Shown: piece by piece, positions 26,113-33,402 of the stretch | Layout of the letters: each line of letters opens with the position of its first letter | Position numbering within the stretch: the first letter of the stretch is position 1 | Source of the DNA: CS4-C045 sp963844115 | GTDB lineage: Bacteria; Planctomycetota; Planctomycetia; Pirellulales; UBA7805 | Assembly (NCBI GenBank): GCA_963844115.1 | Contig: CAWJNN010000063.1 | Span: 1 to 64,000 of the forward strand | Reading direction: 5' to 3' | Length of the DNA: 64,000 bases | Translations under genes and position numbers: made by a program | Notes under the pieces: model-generated | The model's database searches: none | Told to the model about the DNA's origin: nothing | What the model saw: only the letters and a program-made list of their open reading frames with translations

Positions 26113-26165
26113 CCGACGTTCGATCTCGATTTGAACGGCCGTTCAAACCAGCGACTGGACGTCGG
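26113..26165. repeat. 53-base perfect four-way-junction (cruciform) sequence
   Basis: Read on the + strand: outer arm CCGACGT/ACGTCGG (7 pairs), then three hairpins back to back with no unpaired base between them: TCGA-TC-TCGA, the 18-base palindrome TTTGAACGGCCGTTCAAA at 26130-26147, and CCAG-CGA-CTGG. It lies between tRNA-Thr(CGT) and tRNA-Lys(CTT). Its layout mimics a miniature cloverleaf but lacks T- and D-loop consensus. Confidence 0.7.
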
Positions 26166-26178
26166 ACATCCGCGTTAG

Positions 26179-26251
26179 TGGGACCACAGGGACTTGAACC
26201 CTGACCTCACCGGTTAAGAGCCAGGGATGCTGCCGCTAACACCTCGGTCCC
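26179..26251 (-). tRNA. tRNA-Lys(CTT)
   Basis: Stem CCTGG/CCGGT with loop CTCTTAA; acceptor GGGACCG/TGGTCCC; T-loop TTCAAGT. No CCA encoded. Confidence 0.85.
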
Positions 26252-26275
26252 GTGTTGTTGTTTGTCTTCATCGAA

Positions 26276-26349
26276 TCGGCGCGGTGGGAGTTGAACCCAC
26301 GACCTGCGTCTTATAAGGACGCCGCTCTCACCGCCTGAGCTACGCGCCA
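26276..26349 (-). tRNA. tRNA-Ile(TAT)
   Basis: Stem GCGTC/GACGC with loop CTTATAA; T-loop TTCAACT. UAU-Ile is rare in bacteria, which normally read AUA with lysidine-modified CAU. Confidence 0.85.
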
Positions 26350-26358
26350 GCGGTAAAG

Positions 26359-26429
26359 TGAGGCCGGTAGGATTTGAACCCATCCTGCGGATTAAAAGTC
26401 CGCTGGGACTGCCGTTACACCACGACCCC
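26359..26429 (-). tRNA. tRNA-Lys(TTT)
   Basis: Stem GCGGA/TCCGC with loop CTTTTAA; acceptor GGGGTCG/CGGCCTC; T-loop TTCAAAT. No CCA encoded. Confidence 0.85.
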
Positions 26430-26509
26430 ATCGTTGGTCGGGCGTATCGGTTTCAATCGCCGATGAATCGACATGTTGTTGTTCCCTTTGGTTCACAGTG
26501 TTTGTTCGA

Positions 26510-26583
26510 GTGGTAGCCCTGAGAATTGAACTCAGCGCGGCCCGGTTATCAGCCGAGCATGGGCCACCAGCCCTCGACTACCA
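26510..26583 (-). tRNA. tRNA-Ile(GAT)
   Basis: Stem CTCGG/CCGGG with loop CTGATAA; acceptor TGGTAGT/GCTACCA; T-loop TTCAATT. No CCA encoded. Confidence 0.85.
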
Positions 26584-26590
26584 TTTCAAG

Positions 26591-26663
26591 TCGGGCACCT
26601 CGGAGTCGAACCGAAACCCTCCTGTTCCCAAAACAGGCGTGCTCCCATCTGCACCTCTGCCCG
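26591..26663 (-). tRNA. tRNA-Pro(TGG)
   Basis: Stem CCTGT/ACAGG with loop TTTGGGA; acceptor CGGGCAG/GTGCCCG; T-loop TTCGACT. No CCA encoded. Confidence 0.85.
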
Positions 26664-26675
26664 AGTTTTCTCAAG

Positions 26676-26748
26676 CACCCCGTAGGGGAATCGAACCCCT
26701 ATCTGCGGATTGAAAAACCGCGATCCTGAACCGTTAGACGAACGGGGC
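26676..26748 (-). tRNA. tRNA-Glu(TTC)
   Basis: Loop TTTTCAA on stem GCGG/CCGC; acceptor GCCCCGT/ACGGGGT; T-loop TTCGATT. No CCA encoded. Confidence 0.85.
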
Positions 26749-26778
26749 ATGTTGTCTGTGCGCACCGCTGAGCGCAAG

Positions 26779-26849
26779 TGGGCTGGGAGGTGCTCGAACC
26801 CTCGTCTCCTGGTCTTCAGCCAGCGCTATACCCTCTCAGCTACCAGCCC
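26779..26849 (-). tRNA. tRNA-Phe(GAA), first gene of the array
   Basis: Stem GCTGG/CCAGG with loop CTGAAGA; acceptor GGGCTGG/CCAGCCC; T-loop TTCGAGC. Most promoter-proximal tRNA. No CCA encoded. Confidence 0.85.
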
Positions 26850-26870
26850 ATAAGGTTGTCGTAAGTCCAC

Positions 26871-26906
26871 GAAAAAAGGCCCGATGTCCTTGTGACACCG
26901 GGCCTT
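26871..26906 (-). terminator. Rho-independent terminator upstream of the tRNA array
   Basis: On the minus strand the stem AAGGCCCG/CGGGCCTT, extended by TGTC/GACA, is followed by TTTTTT. It lies 22 bases upstream of the first tRNA, so it either insulates the array from upstream transcription or acts as an attenuator in the array leader. Confidence 0.7.
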
Positions 26907-27299
26907 GGAAAGGCGTTCGTTTGGGTGTCACAAGCGCAAAGGATCATACGGGGGCAGATTCGCGGCTTGCGCGAAGGAGCCCGTACAATCTGTGCGTTCT
27001 TGTATCAAACTGATTCGTAAGTAGGTCATTGCAGTGTCTCAGTTAGCAGGCGTTCGACTGGCACCATCCAAAGTATCGGCCATTGTCCTTCGCCCTCTGT
27101 ACGTGATAGACGCTTGTCGTCCCAAATGGTTCACAAAAAAATCGCCAACTCGATGGGCACAGAGATGATGGGCACAGAGATATAGATGTGCCAGGCGGCG
27201 TTTTATTCCCACCTCTTTACGCGTTCATCCGCCAGATCGCGAGTTTTCAGTATCGCCGCGAACGTCACCCATGCAAGATAAGGGATTGCATCGCATTTA
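26907..27299. other. Intergenic region before the tRNA array
   Basis: No gene seen. It must hold the array promoter unless that lies between the terminator and tRNA-Phe; a weak TTGATA is present on the minus strand near 26990 without a clear -10. Confidence 0.4.
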
Positions 27300-28193
27300 T
27301 CACTGATTCAGCGCCGCCACACGCGATACAACCTCTTCGTACAAGTCCTTCGGCAGGGGGCCTTTATTGGCGGCTGCGAGGTTCTCGGCCAGATGTGTAG
27401 GGTCGCAGGTCCCGACGATGGTGGTGTGGCAATGCGGGTGAGAGACGGTGTAGCGCAAAATCAGCTCCGCGCGTTTCATGCCATCGGGAAGAACCTCGTC
27501 GAGTTTCGCCGCCGTCCATATTTCGTTTAGCGCCGGTCGTTGGATTTCGGCATCGGGGCCGCCGTGCGCGATTCCACCGCGTAGGATGACACCCGCCCCG
27601 GATTCGGCGGCTCTCGTGATCAAGTCATGGTGTTGAGGGCCGAGGCACGAGTAGGGAATCTGAAACGTGTCGAATACCCCAAGATCAATCAGGTCGGGAA
27701 GGTGGGGCAGCGAACTCGAAACACCGATGAACCGGATGATTCCCTGATCGCGAAAGTCCTTCAACAGTTCGATCAATCCTTCACGCTGGAGCGTCTCAGC
27801 ATCGCCTCCGTGGAATTGCAGGACATCAACATGATCCGTCCGTAGACGCTGGAGGCTGGTGTCGATGTTTCGCTGGATCACTTCCTTCTTCCAAACGTGG
27901 TCGATCTGAAGATGATCCTCTTGTTGGGTGTAAACGCAGCCGCACTTGGTCGCCAGATAGAACTCGCTTCGCCGGGAGCTGATGTATTTGCCGATTCGCT
28001 CTTCGCTGATCCCATAGTCGGGCGAGGTGTCGATGAAATTGATACCAGTATCGAGCACTGCGTTGAGAAACTCGTCGGCAGCTTCCTCGCTGACCACGCG
28101 CACGCCCCAAGTCTTAGGCCCGCGAATCCCCATGCTGCCGTAGCCAAGCTGGGTCACTTGCAGTCCGGTTCGGCCGAGTCTCGTTTTGATCAT
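27300..28193 (-). CDS. Aldo/keto reductase
   Basis: 297 residues, intact. AKR signatures: MIKTRLGRTGLQVTQLGYGS at the N-terminus, FIDTSPDYGISEERIGKYI with the catalytic Asp and Tyr, ATKCG with Lys, and VDVLQFHGGD with the active-site His; IIRFIGVSS and TIVGTCDP follow. It reduces carbonyl compounds with NADPH; substrate unknown. The ATG has a strong site (GGAGG 11 bases upstream) that lies within the end of the truncated E1-like gene, so the reductase gene seems to have kept its own leader when upstream DNA was lost. Confidence 0.85.
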   Translation of the reverse strand: MIKTRLGRTGLQVTQLGYGSMGIRGPKTWGVRVVSEEAADEFLNAVLDTGINFIDTSPDYGISEERIGKYISSRRSEFYLATKCGCVYTQQEDHLQIDHVWKKEVIQRNIDTSLQRLRTDHVDVLQFHGGDAETLQREGLIELLKDFRDQGIIRFIGVSSSLPHLPDLIDLGVFDTFQIPYSCLGPQHHDLITRAAESGAGVILRGGIAHGGPDAEIQRPALNEIWTAAKLDEVLPDGMKRAELILRYTVSHPHCHTTIVGTCDPTHLAENLAAANKGPLPKDLYEEVVSRVAALNQ

Positions 28194-28825
28194 TTATTGT
28201 CGCTTCCTCCGAATGGCTCACATCCTGAACGCAGCGAGTGGACTTTGTACAACACCGACTTGATCCACTCTGCCGCGACGTCTACCTTCAATCGACCAAT
28301 ATCGCGCATCCGTGCGAAAGTGATGCGGTTGAGATTCTTGGCGTCGATGCGATCCGGATCAACGAGCACGAGGCGGCCGACGCCGTGACGCATCAACGGC
28401 GCGATCATGGGACTACCCGTGCCGGAACAACCGACAACAGCAACCGTCAGATGACGCAAAAGTGCCGTGGTACCCGCTTCGAATGCCTGTGCGATTCGCC
28501 ATGCAAACGACAGCGTCGCGCCGCCAAGCACATCACAGGCAAACCAGAATTTTCGATCGTCACCGGCTACTGCAATCACGTCGATCGGTTCGAGCCGCTC
28601 GTCGTTTGTCAGCCAACGTCCAATCAGCGAACCATCTGGAGGTACAATGACGCTGGCGTGCGGCAGTTCCGAGTCGGACCAAACCTGTGCCGCGGAAAGC
28701 ACACTGCGGTCGGAAATTTCATCGGACGCTGAGAAACCTGCAAACCCGGCTGGGTGGCTATGAAACTTGACAACTGACAATCCCTGCTGGGCAGCTTCAT
28801 CCAGGACCGGGACAGACGAAAATAA
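28190..28825 (-). CDS. JAB peptidase domain fused to E1-like ThiF domain, truncated
   Basis: The first part carries the JAB/MPN core (VVKFHSHPAGFAGFSASDE: His-x-His, Ser, Asp), which removes ubiquitin-like proteins. Then comes a ThiF/E1 nucleotide-binding domain (LTVAVVGCSGTGSPMIAPLM, GRLVLVDPDRIDAKNLNR). The JAB domain lacks its N-terminal ~50 residues with the catalytic Glu. The E1 part stops ~60 residues after its Gly-rich loop, before the region that would hold a catalytic Cys, and runs straight into the leader of the aldo/keto reductase. Either this is a natural compact form or, more likely, the operon has suffered deletions. Confidence 0.7.
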   Translation of the reverse strand, partial: LFSSVPVLDEAAQQGLSVVKFHSHPAGFAGFSASDEISDRSVLSAAQVWSDSELPHASVIVPPDGSLIGRWLTNDERLEPIDVIAVAGDDRKFWFACDVLGGATLSFAWRIAQAFEAGTTALLRHLTVAVVGCSGTGSPMIAPLMRHGVGRLVLVDPDRIDAKNLNRITFARMRDIGRLKVDVAAEWIKSVLYKVHSLRSGCEPFGGSDNK

Positions 28826-29025
28826 ATCATGTCCAGCGCTGCTTCGGGGTATGCCGTAGGAATCAGCAGCGCCGCGGTTGCGACCAGGTGGTTGTAACCG
28901 TCAGGGAGTGGCCAATCGTGAACGAGAACGAACCGCTGCTTCCCGTCCACGATGGCCTCCCACGGCAGCCCCCGCCCGTTCAAATGCTGCTCATCTATCG
29001 CTGGCAGGCGGAACTCGTGCCGCAT
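28826..29025 (-). CDS. E2-like (prokaryotic E2 family E) conjugating protein, C-terminally truncated
   Basis: About 67 residues: MRHEFRLPAIDEQHLNGRGL, PWEAIVDGKQRFVLVHDWPL, GYNHLVATAALLIPTAYPEA, then LDMIYF. This is the N-terminal half of the bacterial E2/UBC family E that accompanies multi-ubiquitin-domain proteins. The family is usually about twice as long. A one-base shift then links it to the JAB coding frame. It starts 4 bases after the Ubl stop, so Ubl, E2 and JAB/E1 form one operon. E2 proteins carry the Ubl to its target. Confidence 0.65.
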
Positions 29026-29028
29026 GGT

Positions 29029-29359
29029 TCAGCCCTCCGTTTGGTCAAGCGGGAGAGTCATAAACCGTTCGATGCCGGGCGTCGTGAAATCCGCAACGTC
29101 GTCCAGTCCGATCGTCTCGGTTTGCCCGCCTCGGAGCTTTTGCGAAACGGTGTACCGTTCCGGGGGCGTCTTTTCCGCAAGCACCTGTAACTCTGCGCCC
29201 CGTCATGGAAGAAACTTCCACCACGTAGCGTTGCGTGTCGACGCGTATGCGGTAGCGGCGGGCCTTGGGCGGTTTGTGCCCAGATTTTCCGCACTCCTCA
29301 ACATCTACGAGGTCGACGACACCAGCGTCGTCGGGTACGGAAGAAAGGGATTCAGACAT
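29029..29359 (-). CDS. Bacterial ubiquitin-like protein (multiubiquitin domain family), one frameshift
   Basis: About 109 codons. The beta-grasp domain reads KARRYRIRVDTQRYVVEVSS, MTGAELQVLAEKTPPERYTV, SQKLRGGQTETIGLDDVADF and ends RFMTLPLDQTEG. The terminal glycine fits a conjugation tail. A GGGG run near 29199-29202 has one base too many; removing one G restores the full domain, so the gene is probably intact in the cell. It heads the operon with E2 and JAB/E1, the components of a eukaryote-like conjugation pathway known in bacterial antiviral systems (Bil and related). Confidence 0.75.
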
Positions 29360-29539
29360 GGCTCAAGTCTCCTCGCGGAACAACGGCTCCGCTGGCCGCC
29401 AACAGCCTTTCCGATTGAAACGGACCGTGAGAAGAGCTACGCTATGGGCGTAGCGGCTGGCAGAACTTCTCGCTGGTCACACACCGGGCCGTCTCGCAGC
29501 ATGTCGCCAAACCTGCCTGCGATGCGGCCTTTTATATTA

Positions 29540-29556
29540 TTTACCCTTAGGGTCAA
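29540..29556. promoter_or_regulatory. Operator-like box 1
   Basis: TTTACCCTTAGGGTCAA, imperfect palindrome. First of three similar boxes in the 336-base spacer between the Ubl operon and the toxin gene. Confidence 0.6.
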
Positions 29557-29572
29557 TGAAGTCAATATTCCA

Positions 29573-29589
29573 TTTACCCTTTGGGTTAA
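29573..29589. promoter_or_regulatory. Operator-like box 2
   Basis: TTTACCCTTTGGGTTAA, near-perfect palindrome, 33 bases (about three helical turns) from box 1. Confidence 0.6.
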
Positions 29590-29658
29590 TAGTTTTTTTG
29601 GTACGATTGGACGATTCGACTTGGCGGTGGTATCCGGGGAGACGGAAGGAGCCATTGA

Positions 29659-29675
29659 TTTACCCTTTGGGTAAA
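29659..29675. promoter_or_regulatory. Operator-like box 3, toxin-proximal
   Basis: TTTACCCTTTGGGTAAA, perfect 17-base palindrome, 20 bases before the toxin ATG and overlapping its likely promoter. The expected place for HigA-type autoregulation. Confidence 0.65.
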
Positions 29676-29695
29676 GATACGATTGTGACGCACCG

Positions 29696-30058
29696 ATGCT
29701 AATTGGGTACGAGACCACCAAATGGCAGAAGATTGCCGAGAAGCAGAAGGAAGCCAAACAATCGCTATCGGTGCGGTCGGCGGCTCTCGTTCCGCGTCGT
29801 CTTGCGCAGCTGTCCGCGTTCGAGAATCTCGGGCAAATCTCTCCGCGTTCCGCTCCGCTTCACCTACACCTTCTGACAAAGAAGCGAAAGGGATACTCGG
29901 ATCGGCAGGGCGAGTTTGTGATCAAGTTGCATGGCGGAGAGGGCATCGTATTTCGCCCAACGGGCGAGTACACAGAATTAGCAGATGGTACTCCCAACAT
30001 TGACACGGTAACCCAAGTGGAAATCGTGTTCATTGGAAATTATCACGGTAGAAAATGA
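29696..30058 (+). CDS. higB: HigB/RelE-like toxin
   Basis: 120 residues, intact, AT-richer than neighbouring housekeeping genes. It has the small RelE-type profile: basic middle (LVPRRLAQLSAFENLGQISP, HLLTKKRKGYSDRQGEF) and a strand-rich end (QVEIVFIGNYHGRK). Toxins of this family cut mRNA at the ribosome and precede their antitoxin, the HigBA order. The stop overlaps the antitoxin start as ATGA. Three TTTACCC boxes lie upstream. Assignment to the HigB-like 'killer protein' group rests mostly on its partner. Confidence 0.7.
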   Translation: MLIGYETTKWQKIAEKQKEAKQSLSVRSAALVPRRLAQLSAFENLGQISPRSAPLHLHLLTKKRKGYSDRQGEFVIKLHGGEGIVFRPTGEYTELADGTPNIDTVTQVEIVFIGNYHGRK

Positions 30059-31161
30059 CAACAATCGCGCCACGACCGTACTCGCCAGATATAGCAATCT
30101 CGCCGGGGGAAACAATACGGGAAGTGCTGGAACATGAAGGGATGACTCAGGCGGAGTTAGCCAAGCGAATGGGCCGGCCTATCAATAAAATCAACGAGGT
30201 GATTCAAGGAAAGCGCCAAATAACCGCAGATACGGCGCTAGAGCTTGAACTCGCTCTTGGTTTGCCCGCCAGTTTTTGGATCAACCTGGAGAAGAACTAT
30301 CAACTTACCAAAGCCCGCCTCACTCAAAAGAAGAGGCTCGATCGCGAATCCACGCACTTGGCGAGTTTTCCAGTTAAGGAGATGTGTCGGCTTGGTTGGT
30401 TGAAGAAAATGAGCGACAAAGCGGACCAAGCGCACGAAATCTTGTCGTTCTTTGGAGTTACTTCATTCTCAATGATCAAGAAGGTCAAGAGCCTTGCTCC
30501 GGTATGGAGAAAGACGAGAACGAAGAAGGCTTGCGAATACGCGCTCGCATCGTGGCTTCAACGAGGCATTAGGCTATCGCACGAAATCGAGACCGAAGAT
30601 TTTGATCCAACTGGCCTAAAGTCAAACATCAACGAGCTGAGAGCGTTGACGGTACAAAATCCTGAGGTTTTCGAGCCGGCGCTCAAGACTATTTGCGCAC
30701 AATACGGTGTCGCGGTCGTCTTCGTGCCGCACCTTCCCAAGAGCTATGCCAGTGGCGCTGCCTACCGCCTTTACGACAAAGTCGTGATTCAGTTAAGTTT
30801 GAGGCATCAGTGGGCGGACATTTTTTGGTTTAATTTCTTTCACGAACTCGGACACGTGTTACTCCACTTAACCAAACGCAAGGGCGTGTTCGTGGATGAT
30901 AAAGATTTCACTGTGGAATCAGAAGACCTTGAAGTCGAGGCAAACGATTTTGCAGCGATGACACTGATTCCGACTGACGATTTTGAGTCACTGGCGTCTC
31001 GTGCATTTTCCAGGGCCGCAGTTGTGCAAGCGTTCGCTAACGAAATCGGGATTGCATCGGGAATCGTTGTCGGACGACTTCACCACGAGGGGCTTGTGCC
31101 ACGCAATCGGTTAGTGAGTCTTCGATGTCAGTACACCTGGCGCGACGAGGACGTCGAGTGA
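30055..31161 (+). CDS. HigA-type antitoxin fused to ImmA/IrrE metallopeptidase
   Basis: 368 residues, intact. Residues 10-80 are a HigA helix-turn-helix (SPGETIREVLEHEGMTQAEL, AKRMGRPINKINEVIQGKRQ, ITADTALELELALGLPASFW). The C-terminal half is an ImmA/IrrE zinc peptidase with the HExxH motif in FFHELGHVLLHL and a downstream EVEANDFA acid ligand. Family members act as antitoxin/repressor and can cleave a partner on a stress signal. It is coupled to the toxin by ATGA overlap and probably binds the TTTACCC boxes, which would place the divergent ubiquitin-like operon under the same control. Confidence 0.85.
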   Translation: MTTIAPRPYSPDIAISPGETIREVLEHEGMTQAELAKRMGRPINKINEVIQGKRQITADTALELELALGLPASFWINLEKNYQLTKARLTQKKRLDRESTHLASFPVKEMCRLGWLKKMSDKADQAHEILSFFGVTSFSMIKKVKSLAPVWRKTRTKKACEYALASWLQRGIRLSHEIETEDFDPTGLKSNINELRALTVQNPEVFEPALKTICAQYGVAVVFVPHLPKSYASGAAYRLYDKVVIQLSLRHQWADIFWFNFFHELGHVLLHLTKRKGVFVDDKDFTVESEDLEVEANDFAAMTLIPTDDFESLASRAFSRAAVVQAFANEIGIASGIVVGRLHHEGLVPRNRLVSLRCQYTWRDEDVE

Positions 31162-31390
31162 CAACGCCCGCCCGCGTCAACGTCCAATCTCATTATGGGA
31201 ACCAGCCGGCCGTCTGTGCCGTGTCCAGAACGTCACCAGCGTCGCCACGATGCGGGCAAGCTGATCGGCGCGGATTGTACTCAGAGGGAAGAGACAACTT
31301 CTGGCAACCCCGCTTCCGCAGCGATCTCCAAGTCGACGACTTCATCAGCGTCTTGGGCGAATTGCTTGCACCTCCGGCGTGAGCTCCACT

Positions 31391-31779
31391 TCAGGTCCAG
31401 CTACGCCGCAGGAAGGTGTTGGATTCTTCGCCGTTCTCGCCTATCAAGACGTTGAGCTTCGACTCCGTTGCGATCTTTTCCAGGACTTCCAGTTCCCGGA
31501 TACGCATCAACATCAGGTTGCTCTCTAGCAGCTTTGCCGCGTTGGCTTGGCTGCCTTCCGCCGTTGCGCAAGCCCCGAAGCGCCGGGCAGAAACTGCCGT
31601 TGCTTCTCTGCGTTGGCGAGGGCCGCACAAAGCATCGACAGATAACGCGATCGGGTTGTGATCGTCGTGACGCCCGGTAACAGCATGTCCGCCAGCGCAC
31701 CGTAAGTCTGAAGAGCACCGAGCGGGTCGATGCTTCCAGAACTACCGCCGAGCGGATCATAGGCTGTCAGGAAGGGCAA
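31391..31779 (-). pseudogene. Fused fragments of two unrecognised genes
   Basis: The first frame starts MPFLTAYDPLGGSSGSIDPL, then GALADMLLPGVTTITTRSRY and LSMLCAALANAEK, like the N-terminus of large defence-island proteins of unknown function. A second frame ends with ANAAKLLESNLMLMRIRELE and VLEKIATESKLNVLIGENGE, which resembles the C-terminal helix of SPFH/band-7 proteins. The two meet near 31550. Neither part is a whole gene, so this is debris from deletions. The preceding 230 bases (31162-31390) hold no convincing gene. Confidence 0.4.
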
Positions 31780-31797
31780 TATCTGTTTTACATCCTG

Positions 31798-32691
31798 CTA
31801 TTGCTGAACGAGAAATCTCACATGTTCCTCCAGGATTCTCCGAGTCGCATCTGGCTCCTGGAGTCGTCGCTCCAGCATCTCGACGGCCAACTCGACCGGC
31901 AGGCACTCCGAAAACTTCAAACCGTCTATGGCCGCTTCGTCTACGGCGGGACGCATATTGGCAACGTCGTACTGGCGAATCGCCTCGATCGCTCGCTCGA
32001 CATCTTGAAGCTTCACCGCGGACTCGAATGTTAGGGTGAAACTGTCGTGGCTGACTTTGCACTTCGTTTCCTGGCTCAGTTGTCTCGCCAGTGTCGCGTT
32101 CGCCCGGTTCCCGCCGAAGGTCCCCCCCCAGCCGTCGCCGCTGCCTTGCCCCTCATTCAGCCGGTTGAAGAACAGTTCATTCCCGTAGTTGGCACGTTCC
32201 GCCTCGGCCTGGTTGACAATCGCTGCCGAAAGATAGACAGGAGGCGTCGGGGCATCCGGATGCGTTTTCCGCATGAAGTCGACGTAGTTTCCCAGCACAC
32301 CCGACTCCATGTCGTGCGCGCTGAGCATGTGGAACGGGACCAAGAGAAACTTCTTGCCCGCGAGCCACTCATTGTGTTTCTGGATCACCGGCGCCAGTTC
32401 CGGGATGCCGCGGGCCGCTGCGTTTCCTTGCAGGACCAGGTGCAGCACGGCCATGAAATGGCTCTTGCCGCTACCGAAGCTGCCGTGGAGGTACGTTGCC
32501 TTGCTGGTACGGTTCTGCACCGAGTTGCCGATAAACGACAACGCGGCGGCGTAGCAGGTACACAACTCGGGCGTGACGACATAGTTGTCGAGCACGACCT
32601 CGGGCCGGTTGATGTCCTCGACCAGACGGAGAACAAAGTCTCCTTTCTGGACGCGATCCGGTATGTCGATGAGTTCTTTGATCAGTGTCAT
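31798..32691 (-). pseudogene. pglY: BREX-2 PglY-like ATPase, N-terminal fragment
   Basis: The first ~200 residues match PglY/DUF6079 phage-resistance ATPases: MTLIKELIDIPDRVQKGDFV, Walker A in YLHGSFGSGKSHFMAVLHL, and LLVPFHMLSAHDMESGVLGN. Full PglY exceeds 1,000 residues; here the frame changes character near 32130 (GDGWGGTFGGNRANATLARQ) and ends at about residue 297 with sequence that looks like the tail of another protein. An internal deletion has probably fused two genes. The start overlaps the stop of the small upstream fragment (ATGA). Confidence 0.65.
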
Positions 32692-32954
32692 TCTTGCGCT
32701 CCCGCCTTCTCGCAGTTTGTTCTCAAGACGTCTGGATCGAATCCCCAACGCTTCATCGTTTCATCGACGAATTGTTCCTCCTCGGATGCTCCATACTGAT
32801 ACATCTTGTCGAGTGAGCGCTGAATCAGCACCAACCATCCTTCAAGTTGATCCGGATGCTTACCGAATCGCTCACACACAAATCGCCGTTTCTCTGCCTC
32901 GCTGACGTTCTCTACAGATACCTGCTTAAACTCGCGACCGGATAAAATCGCCAA
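32688..32954 (-). pseudogene. C-terminal fragment of the gene preceding pglY
   Basis: 88 codons ending in YQYGASEEEQFVDETMKRWG then FDPDVLRTNCEKAGAQE, coupled to the PglY start by ATGA overlap. In BREX-2 loci the gene before pglY is usually the pglX methyltransferase; this could be its tail, but no methyltransferase motif is present. The first ~40 residues look unrelated to the rest. Confidence 0.35.
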
Positions 32955-33402
32955 TCAGCTAAGTTACAAACTCCAGGGCGAGTTCACTCGCGCCTTTCGT
33001 CGTTGGGCCGCGGAACCGCCCAGCGAATTCCGCCGACAGCGGCTGCGCACTTAAGTCTTTCGTGCGCCGTCACAACGATGCGCCCTTTGATTCGAACGGC
33101 GACCATTCTCCTGTCGCGATAGGACCTTAGCCGCAAATACCCGACGCGGTTTTCGATTGCGCTAAAAGTACAGACGTGAGGCACACCTGCTTCAGTCAAG
33201 GCATGTCGCTTTTCTGATTTGCGAGGTCACCAGATTTGATCGGTTCGCGCAGTCGAAAAGAGGACAACCGTGATCTGGCCAGCCCGCACAGGTGATCGCG
33301 ACCTGTGCAGCTTGGCCAAGCACCTCCGCGAGTTACGGGGTCCGCTGTCGCTCCGAAAACCGGTCCCTTGCCACGGCCATGACAAGATGTCAGGCGCACG
33401 CA
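32955..33402. other. Intergenic, no gene seen
   Basis: About 450 bases between the defence-gene fragments and lepA. Short ORFs only, with no family features or start signals. Confidence 0.4.

Noticed and set aside
22100..26713. Many 60-230 codon ORFs in all frames across the tRNA array
   Set aside because: They read through tRNA genes, repeat the translated T-arm (SRTxx, GVEPG-like strings) and have no start signals.
22338..26849. CRISPR array suggested by regular repeats in this stretch
   Set aside because: The repeated units are T-arms of tRNA genes with full cloverleaf context; spacing is tRNA length and there are no cas genes.
21869..28190. Integrated phage or integrative element around the tRNA array and defence island
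   Set aside because: No integrase, attachment-site duplication, capsid or conjugation gene is visible in the window, so the boundaries cannot be supported.
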